From: Scolanthus callimorphus
Taxonomy: Eukaryota; Cnidaria; Anthozoa; Actiniaria; Edwardsiidae
DNA length: 64,000 bases
NCBI GenBank assembly: GCA_033964015.1
Contig: CM066922.1
Span: 248,001-312,000 of the forward strand
Direction of reading: 5' to 3'
Made by a program: the position numbers and the translations under genes. This document shows positions 54,501 to 62,100 of this stretch, in pieces (the first letter of the stretch is position 1; the number at the start of each line of letters is the position of its first letter). The notes beneath the pieces were generated by a model, which was not told where the DNA came from, searched no databases, and saw only the letters and a program-made list of their open reading frames with translations.

Positions 54501-56694
54501 TTTCTAATTTTTTCCTTTCCATTTCTCTACAAGGAGACTCCATGGCATTCGTAGCCCACTGCTAAGGAATCTTGCTGCCGAGTTGCCTGGCCTGCTATCT
54601 GTTTCAAGAGCTCCATCCACTGTCAAAACATATTTAGCTCGCTTCAAGAAATGGAAGTCTTGGGCCAAAAATTTCCCTGAAGTCATCTGTTTTCCCGCGC
54701 AGGATGTCCATGTAGCTTTGTATTTACTTAACCTTGTACAGTCTGGTTCCTCGTGTAATGTTATACAATCCACGTTTTATGCTATTTCGTTCTTTCACAA
54801 CGCTTGTAGTGGATTTAATCCTTGCGAAAGTGAATTCCTTAAGCTTGTCCTTAGTTCCATTAGGAGGTTGTCCCTAGCTGCCCCTAATAACAGGAAATTA
54901 CCTATTTTGCCTCAACATTTGCACGCCTTAGTAACCAAATTTGCTGGCGTTGATGCGTCTCTGTCTGACATTCGGGATGTTTGTTTCTGTCTGTTATCGT
55001 TTGCGGGTTTCCTGCGTTATGATGAGACAGCTGGACTTAAGTGGTCCAACATTCACTTTGCAAATACGCATTTTTCTATTTTCATTCCAAAATGTAAAAA
55101 TGACCCTCTGGGGTATGGTACTACTAAAGTTATTGCTAGGACCAACCAACCTACTTGTCCTTATAAAATGCTTCTCCGCTATGCAGGTATGTCAAAACAA
55201 GACACCAGTTCTAATGAGTATATCTTCGGAAATTTGGTCTCGCATAAAGACGGGTCTTATACTATTCGGCCGGGTTCCCGTTTTTCCTACTCCCGCGCTC
55301 GTTCAGTCATTCTTTCTAAGTTTAACAGCATTGGCCTTGAAACCAAGCATTATGGTTTGCATTCATTAAGAATAGGGGGTGCCTCTGCTGCTGCTAACAA
55401 TAATCTCCCAGACAGGATAATTAAGAAACACGGGGGTTGGAAAAGCGAGTTTAGCAAAGATTTATACTGCAGGGAAGATCTTAAGCAGCAACTTTTAGTC
55501 ACTCTTAATATTGGTATTTAACTTTGTTTTATCTCCTTTTCAGCCCCACACTTTTCCTGACTTGACACGCTGTCCCAGGCGCGATGCTCCTCATCCTATG
55601 TTGTCATTGTTAATTGAAAGACCAGAAATAATTTCTATTCGCCTGAGCGAAGCGAAAGAGAATAGAATTGTTTTTTCTTGTTGACACAGCGTTATGACGC
55701 TGCAATCCCCGTGGGGACGCTTAATCAGATATAAACCAATTCCTTTCTATTGTATCTCACTTGACATCGCACTTTCCCTGTTACAGCGGGCCAAAATTTT
55801 TTCCACTATTCAATGTCCAGGATTCTGTCAATAGTTTATATTGAACAAATGTATTCCCGCTCATTACCAATGTAATGTAAATCGTCTCGTATTATTAATA
55901 AATGACGCTGTCCCAGGCGCGATGCTCCTCATCCTATGTTGTCATTGTTAATTGAAAGACCAGAAATAATTTCTATTCGCCTGAGCGAAGCGAAAGAGAA
56001 TAGAATAGTAACAAGGATGTTGTGATCTTAGATAAAGAGGAGGACTGGGTACGGAGGGGGATCAAAGAGGCCATCTGGGAGAGGGTAGAGACCCCCTCCC
56101 TGAACCGAAAGGGGGGCTCCGGTACAAGTTGTCCAGTTCCTGGGACCGGGCCATCAGGCGCTTACCTCGCCGCCTGAGTCACGTGACCATTATTAGCCTG
56201 ACGAAGGCCATGGGTTATGGCCGCAACGTCGTTAATTTTGATTTCCAGTAAGTGACTTATTTATTGATGACATTCTATTCTATTCTACTGGATGGATAAT
56301 TGTTTCTTTCATCAAAAAAAATACAGTATTTGGAGATCAACTTTAAATTATTTTCGTAACAGCAAAATATCAAGTCGGAACTAGAAGTAGTGCGAGATTT
56401 GATACAGAGCCGTTGAGAGAAACAGCTTTCTGTGTAAAGAATGGTCCATTCCCGACCCTGATCGGGCCCTGTGCCATTAGTTTTCGTGCGCTTAGTTCTG
56501 CTGCACTGCAAGTTGAATTTAACGTACTTTCCATTATATTTCTTTTGTCCACAGTTTGCGGCGCCATATTCTTTTATCTATCTTGGAAACTCTACAATCC
56601 CCCGCCTACTGAAAGAAGTGAAGTTAAATTATCAGATGACGAGACGAGAACGGAGACTTTACCCCTCACCTCACCCGAGCACAGTAATAAATAG
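36589..56694 (+). CDS. SLCO: Solute carrier organic anion transporter family member (SLCO/OATP), nine exons
   Basis: Multi-pass plasma-membrane transporter for amphipathic organic anions. Exons: 36589-36712, 40594-40785, 41141-41507, 42755-43156, 44656-44833, 46943-47087, 47665-47843, 49054-49268, 56555-56694; 647 residues. The start ATG at 36589 gives the family N-terminus (YGWGSFRPLF, then NGPKWFLFFF). Exon 4 has the OATP signature (DDPRWVGAWWLG). Exon 6 carries the Kazal-like extracellular cysteines (CNQNCRCLRANYNPVCG, then GPCQAGC), which continue in exon 7. The end is a short cytoplasmic tail. Two exons are one base short: exon 3 at the G-run 41473-41475 and exon 4 at 42994-42995 (AA). 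One added base in each gives a continuous frame with all phases correct. Intron 8 (7.3 kb) holds the Penelope/Ngaro nest. Which OATP subfamily cannot be decided by eye. Confidence 0.95.
37295..37960. mobile_element. Foldback DNA transposon (Mutator-like), 9-bp target duplication
   Basis: Two arms of about 280-300 bp (37295-37576 and 37661-37960) are inverted copies with very few differences. The ends are CGGACGGTGTAATTTGCAGG and its near complement. TTCTCAGGG flanks both sides (37286-37294 and 37961-37969). Long inverted repeats with a 9-bp duplication are typical of MULE-type elements. The loop of about 85 bp carries no gene. It lies in SLCO intron 1. Confidence 0.85.
39340..39725 (+). mobile_element. 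LINE 3' end fragment
   Basis: The frame from about 39350 reads HYQRPYKAPEERICENCHEK, then ENKEHYLIHCPAY and KREELVKF. This cysteine/histidine pattern is typical of the C-terminus of LINE polyproteins in invertebrates. Stops follow, and the piece ends in an AT-rich tail. It lies in SLCO intron 1. Confidence 0.6.
41508..42754 (+). other. SLCO intron 3
   Basis: Contains a long hairpin repeat at about 42045-42245 ('AAAGACACTCG CCTTCGG CTCGTGTCTTT' at the centre; outer arms 'GTGCTCTCTGGTTTCTTACA' and 'TGTAAGAAAGCAGAGAGCAC'). Nothing coding. Confidence 0.6.
43640..44012. mobile_element. MITE with inverted ends and an internal duplication
   Basis: The ends 'ATGGTTTCCATGTG' (43671) and 'CATATGGGAACCAT' (43997-44010) are inverted. 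Inside, a unit of about 67 bp ('ACACGAGTTACAGCAGTCGC') is repeated at 43805 and 43857. SLCO intron 4. Confidence 0.55.
45170..45600. repeat. Inverted-repeat region in SLCO intron 5
   Basis: 'AATCGGGCAAATTAGGTTTGATTC' near 45502 pairs with the complement near 45574-45596; 'CTGATATTTTGCC' and 'CAAAAATATCAG' pair inside. It is a hairpin MITE. Confidence 0.6.
45616..46105 (+). mobile_element. Tandem dimer of a tRNA-derived SINE with target-site duplication
   Basis: Two copies of one unit (tRNA-like head plus a 3' body beginning 'TTTTTTCTCTTTCTCCGCTT' and ending 'CCTTATCTCCATTCTG'). The first is 5' truncated (45630-45800), the second full (45904-46091). The whole dimer is bounded by TGGAAAATTAAGCC at 45616-45629 and 46092-46105. 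It lies in SLCO intron 5. Confidence 0.8.
45904..45980 (+). tRNA. tRNA-like SINE head (probable pseudogene, Cys-GCA-like loop)
   Basis: A box TAGCTCAGCTGG and B box GGTTCGAATCC are both intact, with a seven-pair acceptor stem having one mismatch (GACCTGG with CGGGGTC). The anticodon arm TCGGA-TGTGCAAT-TCCGG needs an eight-base loop, so it is unlikely to be a working tRNA. It promotes the SINE above. Confidence 0.5.
46325..46375. repeat. AT-rich (TAATTATA)n palindromic tract
   Basis: Pure A/T tract of alternating TAATTATA and ATATAATTAT in SLCO intron 5. Confidence 0.8.
47880..47968. repeat. Short hairpin MITE
   Basis: 'TCTCCAAGCTCCTC' (47901) and 'GAGGAGCTTGGAGA' (about 47934) pair. The outer 'CCTAGGTCCCAGAG' and 'GGGTACCCAGGG' relate it to the CGTACCCAGAGC family. 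SLCO intron 7. Confidence 0.6.
48180..48480. repeat. Inverted-repeat MITE in SLCO intron 7
   Basis: 'CCTCAGTTTGAAGTTGAAAA' (48272) is the inverse of the stretch at 48385-48405. The outer arms pair 'AATAGTCCAGTTTCG' (48206) with 'CGAAACTGGACTATT' (48457). Confidence 0.7.
48585..49035 (+). mobile_element. LINE 3' end fragment with (TTA)n tail
   Basis: A frame near 48600-48740 reads YVTKIRPLLEYASPI, then NYIAKDIQRIQNRSMDILG, the RT C-terminal phrase of CR1/L2-like LINEs. The frame breaks after 'GRDTLEP'. A UTR and a 'TTATTATTATT' tail end at about 49030, immediately before SLCO exon 8. Confidence 0.65.
49380..50400 (+). mobile_element. SINE split by an inverted-repeat element (49427-50184)
   Basis: The left part near 49388 resembles a tRNA-like head ('GGTTTAGTGGTACGGC'). 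The right part, 50185-50400, matches the SINE body at 15060-15275. Between them is an element whose ends are ATAGACCCTTATCACG and CGTGATAAGGGTCTAT. It contains a second inverted pair (49855-49915 against 50095-50155). Confidence 0.65.
50682..51002 (-). mobile_element. Penelope-like 3' end, inverted copy with intact target site
   Basis: The minus strand reads SAVFLHSRETGHEF, then SNKDVVILDKEEDWVRRGIK and a 3' UTR with a hammerhead-like motif at 50758-50722. It is an inverted partner of the + copy (51003-51184 plus 56007-56272) and, unlike it, is not interrupted. Confidence 0.75.
51310..51792 (+). CDS. Ngaro ORF1, Gag-like protein (frame breaks before the zinc knuckle)
   Basis: Starts at the first ATG after A1 (MPLGDSNSSELEDSDSPITR) and is rich in charged helices. 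It ends at a stop at 51790. In the frame one base back, beginning near 51783, the chain continues basic (RAKSRSISKRNAERSQARF) and then a CCHC zinc knuckle, CRYCSAPGHWWRDC (about 51950-51995), to a stop near 52107. So the natural Gag is probably about 265 residues and this copy has lost one base near 51781-51787. Confidence 0.7.
   Translation: MPLGDSNSSELEDSDSPITRSDLNEFRTLLFDKLRSHKAELENNFLKTKETADEALSESKRANQDLAVKFKSQGNERNFKFNLEVSTVLNKAVNALDDNKIPGAKELIEQALGLLKEKNRKIRIADSSEAGWLTVRHYEENPAALDADDERKFVQQREKH
51823..54149 (+). CDS. Ngaro Pol: reverse transcriptase and RNase H, one frameshift
   Basis: The first part (to 52808) has fingers and palm motifs: PRLILDLRHVNKSI, IKFDMKSGYHHIDI, PFGLSVAPFLFTK. 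At 52806-52808 (AAA) one base is missing. The second frame then gives the catalytic box VVLYLDDGIV and RNase H with its acidic residues (IVIHSDAS, ARELLSILYAL, MYTDNMNAA, NQFADFLSR). A conserved C-terminal block follows (FEVDCFASSHTAKCSRFYSK), which is frequent in DIRS-group elements and of unclear role. The ATG at 51823 is not necessarily the true start. Confidence 0.85.
54196..54365. repeat. 26-bp tandem repeat between Pol and recombinase
   Basis: About five diverging units of 'CGCATGGCGTTGAGATTGTT' with decay to 'CGTATGGTGTGTAGAATC', inside the Ngaro element. Confidence 0.8.
54583..55521 (+). CDS. Ngaro tyrosine recombinase
   Basis: 312 residues as listed; the frame may start slightly upstream. 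N-terminal SAM-like core-binding part (APSTVKTYLARFKKWKSW). The catalytic part has the full set: Arg in FAGFLRYDETAGLKW, His-x-x-Arg in GLHSLRIGGAS, His and Trp in KKHGGWKSEF, and Tyr in KDLYCRED. It would integrate the circular DNA copy. No break is visible. Confidence 0.9.
   Translation: MPGLLSVSRAPSTVKTYLARFKKWKSWAKNFPEVICFPAQDVHVALYLLNLVQSGSSCNVIQSTFYAISFFHNACSGFNPCESEFLKLVLSSIRRLSLAAPNNRKLPILPQHLHALVTKFAGVDASLSDIRDVCFCLLSFAGFLRYDETAGLKWSNIHFANTHFSIFIPKCKNDPLGYGTTKVIARTNQPTCPYKMLLRYAGMSKQDTSSNEYIFGNLVSHKDGSYTIRPGSRFSYSRARSVILSKFNSIGLETKHYGLHSLRIGGASAAANNNLPDRIIKKHGGWKSEFSKDLYCREDLKQQLLVTLNIGI
56198..56236 (+). ncRNA. Hammerhead-like motif in Penelope 3' end, variant core
   Basis: CTGACGA, then GGCC...GGCC, then GCAAC in place of the consensus GAAAC. 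The inverted copy at 50758-50722 has the same variant. Activity is doubtful. Confidence 0.4.
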
Positions 56695-56801
56695 CTGTAC
56701 AATAGGACACTACCCTTTTTAGAGCGACTTAAATATCAATGTTAATACTGAACTATCGCAACACGCGATTGTATTTTGATGTGCTTTTGTGACAATAGCT
56801 G

Positions 56802-57017
56802 TATTCAGACTAGAGACGAGTTTCCCGTCTGAGACGAGTTTCTCGCCTTGAATATGGTTCCCTGTTCTGTGATCACGTGAAAACAATTTTTTTGAAGGAG
56901 AAAGTTTAGACAGATAACAAGCAAGTGTTTCTGAGCAGAATTGACATAAAGCAGGATCTTTTTATGACGAGAAACTCGTCTCAGACGAGTTTTCCGTCTC
57001 TAGTGTGAATACGGCTA
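56802..57017. mobile_element. MITE with CTAGAGACGAG ends
   Basis: 'GACTAGAGACGAGTTTCCCG' (56818) against the inverse at about 56990-57007. The outermost ends are AGCTGTATTC and GAATACGGCT, possibly with an AAT duplication. It lies just after the SLCO stop. Confidence 0.7.
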
Positions 57018-57287
57018 ATGTATACACCTGTTCCAATTAACGTTGCTCTGCAAAACGTAAAACCATGAACCATGCTTCATAAGTCGTAATGGTAATTCCT
57101 GCCTAAAACGAAGCAGTTCATGTCAAATTGTGTCTCAAAGTAGTAAACAAAGTGCCATTGGGTGGTTTTAGTGTAGTTTGATTTGCCAAACTCGAGGAAA
57201 ATACGAGAAATAGCGTCTTCGTTATGATGCATGGTTCATGGTTTTACGTTTTGTAGAGCATCGTTAATTGAAATAGGTGTATAGCAT
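57018..57287. mobile_element. MITE, TACACCTGTTCCAATTAACG ends, TA target
   Basis: The left arm 57021-57080 and right arm 57225-57285 are inverted ('AAAACGTAAAACCATGAACC' and its complement). Both ends abut TATA. It lies directly next to the previous MITE. Confidence 0.75.
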
Positions 57288-57544
57288 ATGGTCACGTGCA
57301 TATGTCAGACATGAAACGGACACAACAGTTTTCGCTTTCTAAAGGCATGTGTTTTTTACTCTTTCATATATCATTGTCGGCATAAACATTGCCGCAAACT
57401 ATCAAGAAGGAAATGGTATAACGAGCCCATGAAATCTAGTCAGCTGGTGGGTTATTGTCCTGTGAACTTTGACGCTTTGGTATAGTGATTGCGCTGAACG
57501 TTTTTAGTCCTCTCACGGGCTGTTCCGCTTAAAATCCGTGCACC

Positions 57545-57810
57545 TCCTATCGAGGAACTTAAGTTTTGAAGGTTTACCCTTGTGGAAATTGTTTAATTAC
57601 CCTGCCCCTGTGGAATTTCCGTTTCGAGCATGGCCCCTGTGGAAAGTACACACTTACACTACCCCTGTGGAAAGTCCAACGTTTCTAGCATGACCTCCAT
57701 GGGAGTTACAGGGTGAGAAACAAAGGACCCCTATGGGAAAATGGAAATTGCAGGGTAAAAAGGGAGGCTGAAAGAAGAAAACCCTCCTCGATATGGGGGT
57801 AACGGTACAG
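57545..57810. repeat. Degenerate CCCCTGTGGAA repeat cluster
   Basis: Inverted copy of the cluster at 20880-21085. 'CCCTGTGGAA' recurs at irregular spacing and it ends with 'CCTCGATATGGGGGTAACGG'. Confidence 0.65.
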
Positions 57811-57814
57811 CCCG

Positions 57815-58128
57815 ATGGACAAAATGGGCTAACGGTGTTTACATCTTGCTGCCACCCAGTTTAGATGTGATGATTCCTTTGGGCGGATACTTTTGTTAGT
57901 TCTGCACATACACTCGTGCACTCGGACGGTTGAGAAATATTTGACGATTGTAACCACCCAGGTGCGGGTTGTTCAAAGGTGGATTAAATTTAAACCAGGT
58001 TTAGTTCTGAACAAAACCATCGAGTCACCATGGTAATTAGTGCTAAACCACTTTCGAACAATCAGACCCAAAGGAATAACAAGATGCAATTAACACCGTT
58101 AGCCGATTTGGTCTATTGCCAGTAAGGT
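57815..58128. mobile_element. MITE related to 9425-9660 with a nested short MITE
   Basis: Ends 'GGGCTAACGGTGTTTACATC' (57828) and 'ACACCGTTAGCCGATTTGG' (about 58095). A second short element, 57962-58072 ('GGTTGTTCAAAGGTGGATTA' to 'CGAACAATCAGACC'), sits in the right half. Confidence 0.65.
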
Positions 58129-58261
58129 ACAGAAGAAAGCTCTGCTCACTGCTTGACTCTATTCCAGGCTAGACTGCAATTCAAATCACAATAGAGAAAG
58201 GTATGACTAGTTTTACGGGAAAACTAGGTGGTCTGCGTCGGCGGAGACGTGAACATGAACA

Positions 58262-58432
58262 ACAACAACCAAAGGTTGAGATTTATGTTAAACGCCGTGG
58301 AAAAATGGTGTTTTGCTGACGTTTCGAGCGTTAGCCCTTCGTCGGAGGGCTAACGACGAAGGGCTAACGCTCGAAACGTCAGCAAAACACCATTTTTCCA
58401 CGGCGTTTAACATAAATCTCAACCTTTGGTTC
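58262..58432. repeat. Near-perfect 170-bp palindrome made of two Penelope-type tails
   Basis: 'ACCAAAGGTTGAGATTTATG' at 58268 and its inverse at about 58412-58431. Each half ends in 'GACGAAGGGCTAACGCTCGA' plus AACGTC, resembling the hammerhead region of Penelope-like elements but without the full CTGANGA box. It lies between SLCO and the kinase gene. Confidence 0.7.
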
Positions 58433-59141
58433 TTCACAATAGAGAAAGTATTTTTCACAACGTGTAAGACTCTTTTCGTGAACTCAGCAGGTAATAAGAA
58501 ATCTGCAACAGATTCAATTTATATATCCTGACCTTTCGAAGCTACTGCTCCTTTGCCAGTGTAATTATCTCTTTGCACATATTGTGATTATTTGGTATTA
58601 TTATATTTGTGATTATTTGGAATTTTTAAAAAAGAGAGTGGGATTTAGGAGGCTAATTTATTTTTCTTGAAAATTGAAATAAATATTTAAGGAATTAGAG
58701 AATCTCACTCTATTTTCCGACTTGTAAATTATTTGTTTCCCTTGGTTGTTTACCGAGAACGGGATAACAAATGTATGAGATTTGGGAAGGTAATATATGT
58801 TGGTTTTACAGGCTACGTTCAGTACATATAACAAATCTAATGCAGTATATTTAGAGGAAAATCCGACGGGCGGACAGCAATGGACCTTTCTGTCCTTTCT
58901 CAAAGGCTTCACAACTCCTCCCCTTATTTGCGGTTTTCAAAATTCTCTGAAGCAACAGCCAAAGCGTGTTTTAGCGGTTACTCGATGTTTTGTAAAAGCT
59001 ACCGGGTTCCATAGATGTTTGATTCAGGGAACACTTTGAAAAAACAACTAGTTAGTCGGTGCACAGTTTGCAGAATTATGAAAATGGCATTAAATTAGAA
59101 AACAGGGACATCGAATGAGTTGCGTGTTGATGGCTTGGCGT

Positions 59142-62100
59142 CTAACAAATTGTCTCCGCCGTAGCCGTGTTGTAATATTTCACGGGAGTGACATCAAACT
59201 TCTCGATTAAAGTCTTCTTAATGGAGCTCCTGGGCTTGGCAAACACTCCAAAACTAACGTTCTTCCTTTGCGGCTTGGCACTTTCTTTGTTGCCGTCGGT
59301 GATTCCGCGACAGAAATCCGACTTCATTTTGGAGGGTTGCTTTCCAAGTTCCTCGTCGAAGTTCTCGAGGGAGACTGCATTGTTGTCGATGTACGCATAT
59401 CGGTTGCTCTCGTATCTGGTCATGTCCAGATCCAGATAGTGCTGTGGGGAGATTGAACAACATTGTATGAGTTGTCTTGAAAGTGCTGACAGAGAGATAA
59501 ATCCTGGACCAAGAGATGCTGAATTCAGACTGTGAAAACGGTTCGGTTACGACACGGAACCTCATGACCATCCAGCCAATCACATCGCGTGAAATTAATG
59601 ATTAACGGAAAAAAAATGAGAACGATTAGTCTAATTGTATCAGTAGCATAATACACCAATTGTTGCTAAATTGTTGATAGTGATTAGCGGAACCAATCAG
59701 ATTGCAAGACTCGTGATACTGTGCGAGTGGGTTTCAACTAATTAACAATTATTCCTCGAGCCCGAGTGGGCTATTGACTCAAGTGGGCTCGAGTGGGCTC
59801 GAGGAATAATTGTTAATTAGTGGTCTAAGGTCAATGCTGCGTTTGGATTGGTTGAGCTACTAGTAGGCTATAAGTTATAGCCTACTAGTAGCAAAAAGTG
59901 TTGGATTTGAAAGCCAGAAAATGACAAATGACCAGACAAGAAAACGTTTTCGGCTATAAAAATTGACCTACTAGTGTAATTTGACTAAAACAATTATTCC
60001 TCTCGCCCTCATGGCCTCTGAGTCAATAGCCCATTCGGCCTCATGGGCTATTGACTCAGAGCCCATTTGGGCTAGAGGAATAAATGTTACATAGATAGTG
60101 AGTAGCGGAGCCAATTAGATTGCAGGACTCGTGATAGTATGCGAGTGGGTTTCTACTAATTAACAATTAGTGACCGAAGGCGACGTAAATATCGGCGAAT
60201 GGTCACCGAGACGAAGTCGAGCAAAAATTCCGAACATTTCGACATCAGCGCGCGGACTCGCTTGAGTATAAAACTAATAGTTGATATGTACCTGGTCCTC
60301 CAGAATCCTCAGCATGGTGTCATGTAACTGGTCAAAGTTTGGACGGTCGGCCGGGTCCTCGTGCCAACAGTCGGTCATGATCTCGTAACTGAAAACCGAA
60401 GTCAAAAGTATGAAAGTACATATATACACTAGACTAGTGGCGGATACTCCAGAAAGAATACTGGGCCTTTAGGCCTTGATTTCCAAGAGGTTCTATATGT
60501 TTTCAGTGTCCCCATTACATCACCTCTGAAAAAAAGATTTTTCACTAAAATCTCGTATGACTCGTAACTTGATTTTCAATGTCGTGCAATCAGTAATGCA
60601 TGGTCCAGTGACGAGACAGCTAGCAGCACTGACCAAACCTTCAGACTCTGAGACAAATTAGATGTTAAGCAATTCTCAGTCAATGGAAAGTCTACTGTTC
60701 AAGGTCTTGTTTATTTTCTACATAGTATTCTTGCTTCTCTTGACAGAGGTGGACATTTTGCGCGCGTATTCTTTGCTGACTTTTCAAAGGGTGTCGACTT
60801 GGTCGATCACAATGCCCTTACTGAAGAGCTTAGTCGTTTGGAAGTCAGTGAAGTCCTTATTCCCTGGATTGGGGCGTTTCTCACTCGCAGATCGCAACAT
60901 GTCATGCTCAACGGCTTCCTCTCTGCTCAGGTGTGTTAAGGCTTGACTTGGGGCTTATACGCGGGTCAAAAGCACTTTTGCAAATATCTCGTGAAGGAAA
61001 AAGCTGAGGTAACCAAACTTAGCAGTTATTTTAATTTTACCATCTTCAAGATATTGACAGTACTGGTTGCCATGGAAACCAAATTAAGGGGGCTCGATGC
61101 TAATTTTGGCATTCAAGTGAAAATGGGGAACATAGAACAACTAAGGATATAAACAATTTACGTACATTTTCATTGTTTACGTTGTTCCCCATAATAAATT
61201 GTCTTTTAATCGTGTCCAGCATCACATGGTCGTGGGAAACGTTGCCATAGTAACAAACGATACCTGTCTATCACAGTTACATGTGATGCTGGACACGATT
61301 AAAAGACAATTTATTTTGGGGAACAACGTAGACATTGAAAATGTACGTAAATTGATTATATCCTTAGGTGCTCTATGTTCCCCATTTTCACTTGAATGCG
61401 AAAATGACAAATTAGCATCGTGCCCCCTTAATTTGGTTGCCATGGCAACACATACTGTCAAAATATTTAGGATGGCACAATTAAGATACCTGCCAAGTTT
61501 GGGGGGGTTTAGGGCCGAAATATGTGTCCAAATTGTTTTCTCTCATGATGGTGCTTCTAAAAACCGTGTAAGAAAGAGAGATTACTCGATGAGAAGACGA
61601 TAAATTAGAAACAAACCTGGAAATTTCATGATGGGTATCTTTTACCTGTTACCTGTCTCCTTCGCGCCTACTTTGCACATAAGGCCTCATCTTTTAGGGT
61701 AAGAAATTATTTGAGCCACGCCATGGCCCGCCATGTTTGGTATCTTTTAGGGGTGAAACTGAAAATTTCCGACGATCATCCCCGGACAAAAAATATGGGA
61801 GTTTTTCCCCCCCGGGGGGGGGGGGGGGGGGGCTCTGAAATTAAGCGTGTAATAGCTATAAATTCCTTGGTATTCATATAACCAATGACCTGACATGGAA
61901 TGTACACATAGATTATGTGTTTAAGAAAGCTAACAAGCGAAGCGTCTCTACGCCCTATTAATAGCGAAATCGAAGGTCCCAGTTCAAGACCTAATTGGTA
62001 TATACTGCACCCTAGTGCGATCAGTCCTGGAATATGGATCACCAGTCTGGGCTGCTTTACCAGAATATCTGAATAGTGTGGTCGAGGGAGTACAGAAGAA

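Larger units (their letters stand above)
51185..56006 (+). mobile_element. Ngaro-type tyrosine-recombinase retrotransposon (DIRS order), 4822 bp
   Basis: Gag-like, RT-RNase H and tyrosine recombinase genes are framed by split direct repeats: A1 51185-51304, B1 55567-55668, A2 55669-55788, B2 55905-56006. The A copies are 120 bp and the B copies 102 bp, and they look identical by eye. There is no target duplication, as expected for recombinase-mediated integration. Sense orientation in SLCO intron 8. Confidence 0.93.
51003..56272 (+). mobile_element. Penelope-like 3' end (GIY-YIG), split by a Ngaro element
   Basis: 51003-51184 encodes a GIY-YIG core (NIVYGIPCGAVGCTENYVGE, then ALQTRMQQHRH) up to RETGHEF. 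The continuation SNKDVVILDKEEDW resumes at 56007. The 3' UTR, with hammerhead-like CTGACGA at 56198, ends near 56272. The intervening 51185-56006 is the Ngaro insertion. Confidence 0.8.
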
